From Lachnospiraceae bacterium (lineage in GTDB: Bacteria > Bacillota > Clostridia > Lachnospirales > Lachnospiraceae): 64,000 nucleotides of DNA. The position numbers and the translations under genes are program-made. The DNA lies in assembly GCA_017635395.1 (NCBI GenBank), contig JAGBLN010000013.1, positions 1 through 64,000 on the forward strand, in the 5' to 3' direction. Below the pieces are notes generated by a model. The model saw nothing but the letters and a program-made list of their open reading frames with translations, was not told the origin of the DNA and searched no databases. Positions 37,899 to 46,497 of this stretch are shown here, one piece after another (the stretch's first letter is position 1; every line of letters begins with the position of its first letter).

Positions 37899-38671
37899 AT
37901 CCAGTTTCCTATAAAGCTCTTCCTGTGTATCGGTGTGGGACCGTATTCCTTAAGAGCCTTCCTGTGTTCCTCGGAACCGTATCCTTTGTTCTTTGCAAAA
38001 CCGTATTCCGGATAAATGGAGTCATACTCTTCCATCATATGGTCCCTGGTCACCTTGGCCACTATGCTTGCCGCCGCTATAGACGCTGACTGCGCATCGC
38101 CTTTTATAATGGCAACCTGTTTCATATCCAGCCCCGGTATGGTCACTGCGTCATTAAGCAGCAGGTCAGGCGTTGGCTCAAGCTTTGAGACAGCTTCACG
38201 CATAGCCTCATATGTAGCCTGCAGGATGTTGATCTCATCTATGCGTTCGTTGGTAGCCATGCCTAAGCCCACCGAAACTGCATTCTCCATTATAAGAGGA
38301 TAAAGCTCCTCTCTCTTTTTTTCGGATAATTTCTTGGAATCATTTAGATATAAGAGTTCACAATCCTTTGGAAGTATCACACCGCAGGCAACCACAGGTC
38401 CTGCAAAAGGCCCCCTTCCTACCTCATCGATGCCACATATAAAGGAATAGTCAGAATACTTTCTTTCGAATGCAAACATCTGCTCCATGCGTTCCATCTC
38501 AGTATCAAGAGCCTTAAGCTTTTTTTCCGCCTTTTCAACAAGCTCCTTTATCTGTTTGCGTTCGTCGGATGAATATTGTTCAATAAATGAATCTATTAAT
38601 TTTTTATCTTCACGGGCTGATACGCTTAACTGCTTAAATTCAGCTTTTATCTCTGCTAAGCTTTTTTCCAT
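37895..38671 (-). CDS. rnhB: Ribonuclease HII
   Basis: 258 residues. The catalytic domain starts at about residue 75 with GIDEVGRGPFAGPVVACGVILP; further acidic ligands lie in LLNDAVTIPG and the MMEEYDSIYPEYGF segment. The 70-residue coiled N-terminal extension is usual in Firmicutes. It cleaves RNA in DNA hybrids and at single ribonucleotides. Confidence 0.96.
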   Translation of the reverse strand: MEKSLAEIKAEFKQLSVSAREDKKLIDSFIEQYSSDERKQIKELVEKAEKKLKALDTEMERMEQMFAFERKYSDYSFICGIDEVGRGPFAGPVVACGVILPKDCELLYLNDSKKLSEKKREELYPLIMENAVSVGLGMATNERIDEINILQATYEAMREAVSKLEPTPDLLLNDAVTIPGLDMKQVAIIKGDAQSASIAAASIVAKVTRDHMMEEYDSIYPEYGFAKNKGYGSEEHRKALKEYGPTPIHRKSFIGNWI

Positions 38672-38679
38672 AAAAACTC

Positions 38680-39315
38680 CTACTTGTTTACATTTCCGAA
38701 CTTATTGAAGGGATAAATCCTTATCCACGCCCTTCCTATTATGCGTTCCTTCTGGATGAGTCCCACTGCGGAGGTACGGCTGTCTGATGAATGGTTTCGG
38801 TTGTCTCCCAGCACGAAATACTGGTTTTCGCCAAGAACTATTCCGTCTTCAGCTATTCCCGGATCCGTCATAACTTCCCTGCCGTAATGTTCCTCAAGGA
38901 GCTCATTATTGATGAAAATATTGCCGTCATCATCAATACGCACGGTTTCACCGGGCAGTCCAATTATTCTCTTTATGTAATATGTTCCGCTCTCATAACT
39001 GAAAGGAAAAACTATGATATCAAAACGCTTAGGATCATTGAATCGGTAGGAAATCTTATCCACTATCAGGTTGTCGCCGTCCTGAAGGGTACTTTCCATA
39101 CTGGAGCCTACCACCACGGTACGCTGGCCCACGAATTTTACAAGACAGAGGGTGATAAGGAATACAGCAAGCAAAAACAGGCTGTTTCCAAGAATCTCCT
39201 TAAGCAATGCCTTCTGCCTTTTTTTCTTCTTCCTTTCTGCACGCCGTCTTTCTTTTTCGCGTTCAGCTTCAGAGTCTATATCGATCAACTCCAGATCATC
39301 ATCCTTGATTCTCAT
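38680..39315 (-). CDS. lepB: Signal peptidase I (first copy)
   Basis: 211 residues. Basic cytoplasmic N-terminus (REKERRRAERKKKKRQK), one membrane helix (about 42-62), catalytic Ser in VVGSSMESTL, catalytic Lys in YYIKRIIGLPGE and box E GDNRNHSSDSR. It overlaps rbgA by 4 bases. A second signal peptidase gene lies on the other side of rbgA. Confidence 0.96.
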   Translation of the reverse strand: MRIKDDDLELIDIDSEAEREKERRRAERKKKKRQKALLKEILGNSLFLLAVFLITLCLVKFVGQRTVVVGSSMESTLQDGDNLIVDKISYRFNDPKRFDIIVFPFSYESGTYYIKRIIGLPGETVRIDDDGNIFINNELLEEHYGREVMTDPGIAEDGIVLGENQYFVLGDNRNHSSDSRTSAVGLIQKERIIGRAWIRIYPFNKFGNVNK

Positions 39316-40169
39316 TTCTGTCTGATATCCTCCGGTAATTCTATAGTTATCCTTCCGAGCTTCATGCTCCTTAAGTCATCAGTTATCATTCCTGCACATT
39401 TATCAAGGTCAGCCTCTCCGCCTTTTTTAAGGCACCCCTTCTTCATTGCTATTCTTTCAAGCATCTCATAGGAATTACCTGTATATGCCTCTTCGTACCT
39501 TTCTGTAAGACGGCCGGCATATCTTTCCTCCATAAAGCCAATTATACCGCAGGCGATCTCCTGCTTATCAAGTATATCGTCACTTATGGAACCTATCATG
39601 GCAAGATGCATTCCAGTGGCCTCGTCATCAAACTTAGGCCACAGGACGCCTGGCGTATCCAGAAGCTCCAAATCTTTTGCAAGCTTTATCCACTGCTTCC
39701 CTCTGGTCACTCCGGGCTTATTTCCGGTCTTTGCAACAGCCCTTCCCGCATAGGTATTTATAAAGGTGGATTTTCCCACATTCGGAATGCCTACTACCAT
39801 AGCCCTGACAGGCCTGTTTTTTATACCGCGTTTTAAGTCCTTTGCCTTTTTCGCCGCGCACAGGTCAGCAATCTTTTTCTTAAGCTCCCCGGTACCCTTG
39901 CTGCTCCTGGCATCCATAAGCACCGCGGAAATATTATTAGCCTCATAATATGACAGCCAGGCTTTATTGGCCTGTTCGTCAGCCAGGTCACTCTTATTCA
40001 TTATGACCATGCGAAGCTTCGAGCCTGCTATCCTGTCAAACTCAGGATTCCTCGAAGATATGGGAATCCTGGCATCTGCCAGTTCTATCAGCAGATCCAC
40101 AAGCTTTATGTCTTCCTCCATAGCCCTTACGGCTTTTGTCATATGTCCGGGAAACCACTGAATAGCCAT
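39312..40169 (-). CDS. rbgA: Ribosome biogenesis GTPase RbgA (YlqF)
   Basis: 285 residues, circularly permuted GTPase: G4 NKSD (about 56) precedes G1 GIPNVGKST (about 128) and G3 DTPGVLWPKF. The N-terminal WFPGHMTKA signature is at residues 5-13. It acts in late 50S assembly. Confidence 0.97.
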   Translation of the reverse strand: MAIQWFPGHMTKAVRAMEEDIKLVDLLIELADARIPISSRNPEFDRIAGSKLRMVIMNKSDLADEQANKAWLSYYEANNISAVLMDARSSKGTGELKKKIADLCAAKKAKDLKRGIKNRPVRAMVVGIPNVGKSTFINTYAGRAVAKTGNKPGVTRGKQWIKLAKDLELLDTPGVLWPKFDDEATGMHLAMIGSISDDILDKQEIACGIIGFMEERYAGRLTERYEEAYTGNSYEMLERIAMKKGCLKKGGEADLDKCAGMITDDLRSMKLGRITIELPEDIRQK

Positions 40170-40185
40170 TAATCTACCTCACTTT

Positions 40186-40220
40186 GTAACCGGAAGAACC
40201 ATTCCGGTTCTTTCGGTTAC
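40186..40220. repeat. Long inverted repeat between the second lepB and rbgA
   Basis: GTAACCGGAAGAACC (40186-40200) pairs with GGTTCTTTCGGTTAC (40206-40220) with one mismatch, loop ATTCC. No T-tract follows on either strand, so it is not a typical terminator; in the mRNA it could be a processing or stability element upstream of rbgA. Confidence 0.6.
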
Positions 40221-40241
40221 AGCTGATCTGAATAGTTACCT

Positions 40242-40832
40242 TTACTTTACAAAGCCTGCCGTAGCAGATGTATCGCCGGCAAGAGCAAACCACACCCTGC
40301 CTAAAATGTAATCTTTCTTTACCGTTCCCACATTGCCTGAACGACTGTCTTCGCTGTCATTTAAATTGTCTCCAAGGACAAAGTATTCATTATCTCCAAG
40401 GGCCAGGCCATTCTCTGCTATGCCGCCGTCCTCAACCCTGTCAAAAAGGCCGTTCCTGTCATATATCTCGCCATTCACATATATCATACCATCTTTTATG
40501 AGAACTGTGTCGCCAGGGGTTCCGATAACCCGCTTAACATACATATGTGAATTTTCATTTCCGTTTGGCAGGAACACTATCACATCATCCCGCTTAGGAT
40601 TAGATATAAAATATGTAAATCTGTCTATCATGACTTCCTGGCCGCTAAGAAGCACAGGAGACATTGAATTTCCGATTATGCTGGTCCTTATGCCAAAAAG
40701 ATATACGAAGGCAAAAGCAAGCATAACCACGACCATTCCCCAGAACAGCCATAAAAGGATTTCCTTTGCAACATCCTTGTCTATCTTTCTTTCTTTTTGG
40801 TAAAAACTCAGTCCCTTACTTCTTCTGGGCAT
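40242..40832 (-). CDS. lepB: Signal peptidase I (second copy)
   Basis: 196 residues. One membrane helix (about 28-50), catalytic Ser in IGNSMSPVLLSG, catalytic Lys in MYVKRVIGTPGD, box E GDNLNDSEDSR. It is clearly diverged from the first copy. Two type I signal peptidases around rbgA suggest division of substrates. Confidence 0.95.
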   Translation of the reverse strand: MPRRSKGLSFYQKERKIDKDVAKEILLWLFWGMVVVMLAFAFVYLFGIRTSIIGNSMSPVLLSGQEVMIDRFTYFISNPKRDDVIVFLPNGNENSHMYVKRVIGTPGDTVLIKDGMIYVNGEIYDRNGLFDRVEDGGIAENGLALGDNEYFVLGDNLNDSEDSRSGNVGTVKKDYILGRVWFALAGDTSATAGFVK

Positions 40833-40891
40833 GACTATTTCCTAAACCTGATAATGCTAATATTATAACAATAACCCTTTAATATGCACAA

Positions 40892-40930
40892 ATCCCTCTC
40901 ATCGAGCATATCTTACTCAATAAGAGGGAT
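40892..40930 (-). terminator. Probable terminator or attenuator after rplS
   Basis: Long stem with ATCCCTCT / AGAGGGAT outer part and TTGAG / CTCGA inner part. It lies between rplS and the second lepB. Only a short T-run follows on the minus strand, so read-through into lepB is likely. Confidence 0.5.
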
Positions 40931-40976
40931 CTAAGGATTCTTTGTAGCAAAAGCCGTCTGCGTGCGAAACAAATGC

Positions 40977-41324
40977 TTAGCGGATAACTTCCTTTACCTT
41001 TGCATCCTTACCCACACGGTCTCTCAGGTAGTTAAGCCTTGCACGTCTTACCTTACCTCTGCGAACAACCTCAACCTTCTCAACATTAGGGCTGTGGATA
41101 GGCCATGTCTTCTCTACGCCTACGCCGTTTGAAAGCTTTCTTACAGTGAAAGTCCTGCGGTTGGAAGAGTTCTGAATCTTCATAACAGTACCCTCGAATA
41201 CCTGTACACGGGACTTCTCACCTTCCTTGATGCGGTTGTAAACCTTTACGGTATCACCAACATTGAATGAAGGTACTTCTGCCTTAAGCTGCTCTTTTTC
41301 GATTTCTTCAATAATCTCGTACAT
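40977..41324 (-). CDS. rplS: 50S ribosomal protein L19
   Basis: 115 residues, [35 protein letters not shown]...[44 protein letters not shown], the full L19 sequence. The start follows AGGAGGAAATAAAA. It has its own promoter and a long leader. Confidence 0.98.
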   Translation of the reverse strand: MYEIIEEIEKEQLKAEVPSFNVGDTVKVYNRIKEGEKSRVQVFEGTVMKIQNSSNRRTFTVRKLSNGVGVEKTWPIHSPNVEKVEVVRRGKVRRARLNYLRDRVGKDAKVKEVIR

Positions 41325-41441
41325 TTTTATTTCCTCCTGTGATTAATCGGACGTTCTTGATATCATACCTTTCACAGGCCTTGCCATACCGCTTTCGCTA
41401 ATCGCAAACATATACCAGCGGACCGTCTCTTTATTCGCAAC
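41325..41441 (-). promoter_or_regulatory. Structured leader of rplS, candidate L19 leader
   Basis: About 117 bases between the predicted start of transcription and the rplS ATG. Several short pairings are possible (GACG near the 5' end with CGTC near the 3' end; GGCC/GGCC). L19 leaders that bind the protein are known in Firmicutes. The match to the known consensus could not be computed. Confidence 0.4.
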
Positions 41442-41447
41442 AGAATG

Positions 41448-41476
41448 ATTTTACTATAGACTATACATTATTGCAA
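41448..41476 (-). promoter_or_regulatory. Promoter of rplS
   Basis: TTGCAA (41471-41476), 17 bases, TAAAAT (41448-41453) on the minus strand. Confidence 0.75.
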
Positions 41477-41572
41477 GGGGCAATTTTCCTTTTATACGAC
41501 CTATTCCGGCTTTTTCATCTCCCTGCAAATTTACAGGTTATATGCTGAAATGTTACGCCTGAAGAACTGCTT

Positions 41573-43594
41573 TCAGGCTTTCCGGCTGCTTTTATTCACG
41601 AGCAGTATCCCTGCGGCAAGCAATACGCTTCCCACTATCACTAATACTACCATAGTTTTAATATCAAGACTCTCCTCCACAAGGAACGGCAATAATCCCT
41701 TTGCTTTCTCCGGATATATGCTGACCGCCACTGAACTGAAATTATTCAGGAAATGCATAATCACCGACAGGAAGATGCAACCCGTTTTCTGTGTCACATA
41801 GGAATTCAGTATTCCAAGAGCCCCTACCAGTATAAGCTGCATTATGCTCATGTGAAAGGCACCGAAGATAATACCTGTTATGATCACAGCCGCCATAGGA
41901 CGCATTTTTTTCTCCAGGGTTCCAAGCATGAACCCCCTGAATGCAGCCTCTTCGCAGATAGCCGGCATGACCGCAACATTGACTACCACTATCCAGAAGG
42001 CTTTACCATCCCATAAGTCGCCAAGCCCCGTATCCGTATTCATCCCCGGGAACAGCTTTATCAGTATATCCGAAACAACCACAGCAATTAACAGAGCTCC
42101 CACCCATGAGATCACTGCCCCCGGCACACCGACCGCTTTCGGCTTTTTAATATGGAACAGCTCTTTCATATCAGCCTTAATATACCAGGCATAGAAAACA
42201 GTCGCAGCAAGCAGCAGGAACTGCTCCACTGCAAGCCCCCATATGCCAAGTTTAAGAACAGCAGCAGAGCTCACAAAGAGCACTATCAGCAGTAAAACAG
42301 AAAAGAGAAGCACCAGGTCGCCGATTCCAGGTGTCTGTCCCTTCTTCATGTCACTTCTTTTTTCTATTATCCTTATTGAATGTCCCGCCTCAGCAAACAG
42401 CAGATCCTCGGAATTAAATATCCGCGTCATTATCACGATCGTAAGGGCACTGTAGGCAATATTCGAAAATAACACGGCAGCTATCAGTGAAAAATCAAAA
42501 TTAAAGCTGAAGATATCCGTGATTAGCAATGAGATATTTACGACAGGAATTAAAGACGTCACTTTATCCAGCTTCATCTGTGGGATCATGCCTGCCATGC
42601 TGCATATCATGAATACTATCATCACAGGGCTTGTCAGGTTCTGAGCCTCCTTGAAGCTTTTGGCCATGATGCAGGCACACATGCACACTGCAGATGCGAA
42701 CATTGCAAATACCAGTACACAGAGCATGGTTATAAAGAATGTGGGAATGAAGCTGACTACGTTGAAATCCATCCTGTTTCCATCCACCATTCCCGCGGTA
42801 CTCACGGTATATGCCGTGATAAAAGACATAGACAGAAGATTAAGGATAGCCGCTCCCACAGCTATGGTGGAAACTGCCAGGAATTTCGCCGTGATAAGCT
42901 CTGTCCCTGTAACAGGCAGGGTAAGCATGGTCTCAAGAGTCCCTCTTTCCTTTTCTCCTGCTGTCGTATCTATTGCCGGATACATCGCCCCCATCAGAAT
43001 GCTGACAATGAGAAGGAACGGGATGATATATCCCATGATAAAGCCCACATTTTCTTCATTGCTGGAATAGTCCTTAAAAGCGAAATCAATGGGTTCCAGG
43101 ACAGCATCCGGATCAAGCCCCTCTTTTTCCACCGCAGCTATACTCTTGTCACTACGATAATCCGTGAGAAGTCTGCGCACCATCTCCGCCGCAGTCTGGG
43201 AGTCATTATCCGAAGCCCGATAGCCTATTTCATAGTAAGGTCTGTTTTCCGAAACAGTTTCATGTACAAAGGCATCCAGCTCACCGCTGTTTAGATTTTC
43301 CTCATCCTGTACATCCGTAAGTCCGGTTTTTATGATGAAGCTGTAATCATACTCTTTTTCATTATCTTTAAAATATTTCCCCAGTTCCTCTCCACTGTCT
43401 GACAAACCAAAGGAAATCGTATATGGCTTTGCCTTATCGGCATTCATTACCGAAGACATAAGTGCAAGGCTTCCTACGAATATGAGAGGATAAAGAATAA
43501 GCGGGACTACGATCATCATAAGAATGGTCTTCTTGTCCCTCAGTATATCCAGGATTTCCTTTTTATATAAAGCTGCTATAATGCGTCTGTTCAT
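41573..43594 (-). CDS. NatB-like ABC permease fused to a CPBP (CAAX-type) membrane protease
   Basis: 673 residues. The first ~420 residues are an ABC-2/NatB-type permease (YKKEILDILRDKKTILMMIVVPLILYP; ...PAIDTTAGEKERGTLETMLTLP) with a large extracytoplasmic loop. The C-terminal part has the CPBP/Abi protease motifs: CEEAAFRGFMLG (EExxxR), FGAFHMS and MHFLNN. Both halves are polytopic. The ATPase is encoded upstream. The fusion is found in some bacteria; the cargo is unknown, possibly Na+ export or a peptide that the protease half processes. Confidence 0.88.
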   Translation of the reverse strand: MNRRIIAALYKKEILDILRDKKTILMMIVVPLILYPLIFVGSLALMSSVMNADKAKPYTISFGLSDSGEELGKYFKDNEKEYDYSFIIKTGLTDVQDEENLNSGELDAFVHETVSENRPYYEIGYRASDNDSQTAAEMVRRLLTDYRSDKSIAAVEKEGLDPDAVLEPIDFAFKDYSSNEENVGFIMGYIIPFLLIVSILMGAMYPAIDTTAGEKERGTLETMLTLPVTGTELITAKFLAVSTIAVGAAILNLLSMSFITAYTVSTAGMVDGNRMDFNVVSFIPTFFITMLCVLVFAMFASAVCMCACIMAKSFKEAQNLTSPVMIVFMICSMAGMIPQMKLDKVTSLIPVVNISLLITDIFSFNFDFSLIAAVLFSNIAYSALTIVIMTRIFNSEDLLFAEAGHSIRIIEKRSDMKKGQTPGIGDLVLLFSVLLLIVLFVSSAAVLKLGIWGLAVEQFLLLAATVFYAWYIKADMKELFHIKKPKAVGVPGAVISWVGALLIAVVVSDILIKLFPGMNTDTGLGDLWDGKAFWIVVVNVAVMPAICEEAAFRGFMLGTLEKKMRPMAAVIITGIIFGAFHMSIMQLILVGALGILNSYVTQKTGCIFLSVIMHFLNNFSSVAVSIYPEKAKGLLPFLVEESLDIKTMVVLVIVGSVLLAAGILLVNKSSRKA

Positions 43595-43725
43595 TTTTTC
43601 CTCGTATATCTCAGAAATTTATCTGATATGGGTATCTGCGTTATCTATCGGAATCAAAACCAGCCTTCAAACACATTAGTCTGCATTGACTCCATATCCT
43701 GCTGACTTTTCAGGCGTTTTTCCGG

Positions 43726-44490
43726 TTATACAGTAAATGCCTTAAAGGTATCCCTCAGATTATCAGTCCCGGTCTGCGCCATCAGTTCCGCCGGCGAACC
43801 ATCCGCAATGATCCTGCCTCCGCTTATCATATTGATGCGGTCACAGAGGTACTGTGCCTCCTCCATGTAATGCGTCGAATAAAGAACCGTCCGCCCTTTA
43901 TCCCTCTCACTCTTCATGAAATCGATAATGGTCTCGCTGCTGATGATATCAAGTCCCAGGGTAGGTTCGTCAAAAATATATATCTGAGGCGAATGGACAA
44001 GGCATCTGGCAATATTTGCCCTCTGGGTCTGTCCGGTGGAAAGTGCCTCGATACGGTTATCAGCGAAGGCTTCCATCCCCATCATGGTGATGATCTCATT
44101 TATCCGTTCATCAATCGCTGCTTTTTCCATACCATAGATTTCAGCCGTCATATGCATTATCTCTCTTACGGAAAAGCGGTGATAAAGCTTGGTATTCTCG
44201 GAAAGGTATCCTATATGCCTGCACATCTCCACCCTTCCGCCTTTTACTCTCTTATCTCCATCCATCAGATAAACCTCACCTGAAGTAGGACTCATAACTG
44301 TTCCCAGTATGCGTAAAAGAGTGGTCTTGCCCGCACCGTTTGGTCCGAGAATCCCCAGTATCTCACCCACGTCAGCATGGATTGAGACATGATCAAGGGC
44401 AAAAAATTCCTCCTTATGCTTCTTTTCCTTTTTATCATCACCCACGATACGGGTAAACTTTTTGCATATGTCTTTTGTTTCTATGTTCAT
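43726..44490 (-). CDS. ABC transporter ATP-binding protein, NatA-like
   Basis: 254 residues. Walker A GPNGAGKTT near residue 49, signature LSTGQTQR, Walker B IYIFDEPTLGLD, His-switch STHYMEE. It pairs with the permease-CPBP fusion 131 bp downstream. These two genes separate trmD from rplS, which are usually adjacent. Confidence 0.92.
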   Translation of the reverse strand: MNIETKDICKKFTRIVGDDKKEKKHKEEFFALDHVSIHADVGEILGILGPNGAGKTTLLRILGTVMSPTSGEVYLMDGDKRVKGGRVEMCRHIGYLSENTKLYHRFSVREIMHMTAEIYGMEKAAIDERINEIITMMGMEAFADNRIEALSTGQTQRANIARCLVHSPQIYIFDEPTLGLDIISSETIIDFMKSERDKGRTVLYSTHYMEEAQYLCDRINMISGGRIIADGSPAELMAQTGTDNLRDTFKAFTV

Positions 44491-44530
44491 GCTTTTCCTC
44501 GATCACTCTGATAAAAACTTGCATAAATAA

Positions 44531-45208
44531 TCATTGCCCATCCAGCAAATCAGACCTCCGTTCCTTCGTCCGCAAAAGCGACTGCTCCTGCCGCCATTTT
44601 TCTATATTTGCATGATGTCCTGACAGAAGGACTTCCGGCACCCTTTTTTCCTTCCAGATCTCCGGTCTGGTATACTGGGGGTACTCAAGCATTCCGTTTT
44701 CAAAGGATTCCGTATCTGCGGAATCATGGTTTCCAAGCACTCCAGGGATAAGCCTGGATATTGCATCCATTACCACAACGCTTGCAATCTCTCCGCCGGT
44801 AAGCACATAATCGCCGATTGAAATATTATCCGTTACGATTTCTTCCAGCACGCGTTCATCTATGCCTTCATAATGTCCGCACAGGAAAACAAGTTCTTCT
44901 TCCTCCGCCAGCTCATGAGCCTTTGCCTGATTAAAAACCTCCCCCTGGGGCGTCAGATATATGGTCCGGACCTTCCTACCGCCAGTCACAGCCATATAGG
45001 CATCATAAACCGGCTGGGCCTGTATAAGCATCCCTGCTCCGCCGCCGTAAGGATAATCGTCCACGCGACCGTTTTTATTCTCCGTATATTCCCTGAAATT
45101 ACAAGTCTCAAGCTCCAGATAACCGTTTTCTATGGCACGCTTGCAGATGCTGGTATGCATGGAATTTTCTATGAATTCCGGGAAAAGGGTAAGTACCGTG
45201 AATTTCAT
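44531..45208 (-). CDS. trmD: tRNA (guanine-N1)-methyltransferase TrmD
   Basis: 225 residues. MKFTVLTLFPEFIENSMHTSI start, DDYPYGGGAGMLIQAQP, LCGHYEGIDERV and the trefoil-knot SAM site SIGDYVLTGGEIA. It methylates G37 of tRNAs. It starts 2 bp after rimM. Confidence 0.98.
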   Translation of the reverse strand: MKFTVLTLFPEFIENSMHTSICKRAIENGYLELETCNFREYTENKNGRVDDYPYGGGAGMLIQAQPVYDAYMAVTGGRKVRTIYLTPQGEVFNQAKAHELAEEEELVFLCGHYEGIDERVLEEIVTDNISIGDYVLTGGEIASVVVMDAISRLIPGVLGNHDSADTESFENGMLEYPQYTRPEIWKEKRVPEVLLSGHHANIEKWRQEQSLLRTKERRSDLLDGQ

Positions 45209-45210
45209 CT

Positions 45211-45720
45211 CTACTCAAGGCCCTCCATTACATGAACAGTCATACGGCCGTTTTCCGTATCCACATCTATGATGCATTCGGATATCGCCGGAAGCAGCAG
45301 TTCCTTACCATCCTCTTTATCTATCTGATAAACATCATTTGCACCGGTGCGTATCACATCACCAAGCACACCGATATGATTTCCTTCTTCGTCATAGACC
45401 TCAAGCCCTACAAGGTCTGCCACATAATACTCGTTCTCACCAAGTTCCACAGCATTCTCCCTTGTTACAAAAAGCTCGTACTTACGAAGTTTTTCGGATT
45501 CATTACGGTCATTTATCTCTTTGAATTTTATTATAAGGCGATCCTTCTGCCAGCTCACGCTCTGGGGATGCAGGATCCTGTCCTCGCCGCCGCCCCGCAT
45601 TATGATCTCGTCAAGGTCCTCTATACGATCAGGGTCGTCTGTGGTGGGATAAACTTTCACCGCCCCCTTTACCCCATGAGGTTCAGTTATAATGCCTATA
45701 CAGAAATATTCTGCTTTCAT
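45211..45720 (-). CDS. rimM: 16S rRNA processing protein RimM
   Basis: 169 residues from MKAEYFCIGIITEPHGVKGAVKVYP; the GGAGAA site fixes 45720, and an upstream start at 45819 would lie in the terminator. The C-terminal PRC-barrel domain (YYVADLVGLEVYDEEGNHIGVLGDVI) is clear. It acts in 30S maturation. Confidence 0.96.
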   Translation of the reverse strand: MKAEYFCIGIITEPHGVKGAVKVYPTTDDPDRIEDLDEIIMRGGGEDRILHPQSVSWQKDRLIIKFKEINDRNESEKLRKYELFVTRENAVELGENEYYVADLVGLEVYDEEGNHIGVLGDVIRTGANDVYQIDKEDGKELLLPAISECIIDVDTENGRMTVHVMEGLE

Positions 45721-45810
45721 ATGCTGTTCTCCGTTCTTTTTCCTGTCGGGCATTTCACCCGAACAATGTAATTTTACATCATACCGGGCAAATATGGCAA
45801 ACATAAACAA

Positions 45811-45839
45811 AGACACCATGCCATAATGACACGGTGTCT
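45811..45839 (-). terminator. Terminator between khpA and rimM
   Basis: Stem AGACACCGTG / CATGGTGTCT on the minus strand (10 bp, one G-T pair), followed by TTTGTTTAT. It would split the usual rpsP-khpA-rimM-trmD operon or attenuate its second half. Confidence 0.75.
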
Positions 45840-45883
45840 GCTATTTTTAATTTGAACTATTCCGAATCCGGATAGCCACTTTT

Positions 45884-46114
45884 TTACTCTACAATGTCAA
45901 CATCCACATAGATATCTTCCTTTGTAGAGGCTGCCTTTACGACTGAGCGGATTGCCTTGGCGATCCGGCCCTGTCTGCCTATGACCTTCCCCATATCGGA
46001 CGGAGCCACTTTAAGCTCCACGGTCACATGGTTCCCGTCCCTCGTTTCAGTGACAACAACTTCATCGGGCTTTTCTACGAGAGCCTTGGCAATAACTTCT
46101 ACCAATTCCTTCAT
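45884..46114 (-). CDS. khpA: KhpA, KH-domain RNA-binding protein
   Basis: 76 residues from MKELVEVIAKALVEKPDEV, ATG preceded by AGAGGTG (a GTG at 46120 is less likely). A single KH domain with the GxxG loop in KVIGRQGRIAKAIRSVV. KhpA works with KhpB/Jag as a global RNA binder. It lies between rpsP and rimM as in other Firmicutes. Confidence 0.95.
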   Translation of the reverse strand: MKELVEVIAKALVEKPDEVVVTETRDGNHVTVELKVAPSDMGKVIGRQGRIAKAIRSVVKAASTKEDIYVDVDIVE

Positions 46115-46123
46115 AAGCACCTC

Positions 46124-46369
46124 TTATTTTTCGATATTTGCCACCTTAAAAAGCTTTCCTACTACTTCTGTAGGCTGAGCACCTTTGTTTAACCACTTCT
46201 TAGCCTTCTCCTCATCGATCTTGAATGTTGAAGGCTCTGTGTTGGGATCATATGTACCGATCTCGTCGATAACCTTTCCGTCACGAGCGTTACGAGAATC
46301 TGCTACCACGATTCTGTAAAGAGGGTTCTTCTTCTTACCCATTCTTGTCAATCTGATCTTAACTGCCAT
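46124..46369 (-). CDS. rpsP: 30S ribosomal protein S16
   Basis: 81 residues, [42 protein letters not shown], the canonical S16 sequence. It starts 128 bp after ffh; no clear separate promoter was seen in this gap. Confidence 0.98.
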   Translation of the reverse strand: MAVKIRLTRMGKKKNPLYRIVVADSRNARDGKVIDEIGTYDPNTEPSTFKIDEEKAKKWLNKGAQPTEVVGKLFKVANIEK

Positions 46370-46497
46370 TTTCTTTTCCTCCGAAAAAATATTTTTGTTT
46401 TTTATATTTGTATCTATCTCAGACGATTCATTTATCAGTCCTAAATAGTTACATTCTTAAATAACCATACTACCGAAAGCCTGCCCGCAGCCTTAAA

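Noticed and set aside
40186..40220. Inverted repeat as a terminator
   Set aside because: No T-tract on either strand; kept as an inverted repeat only.
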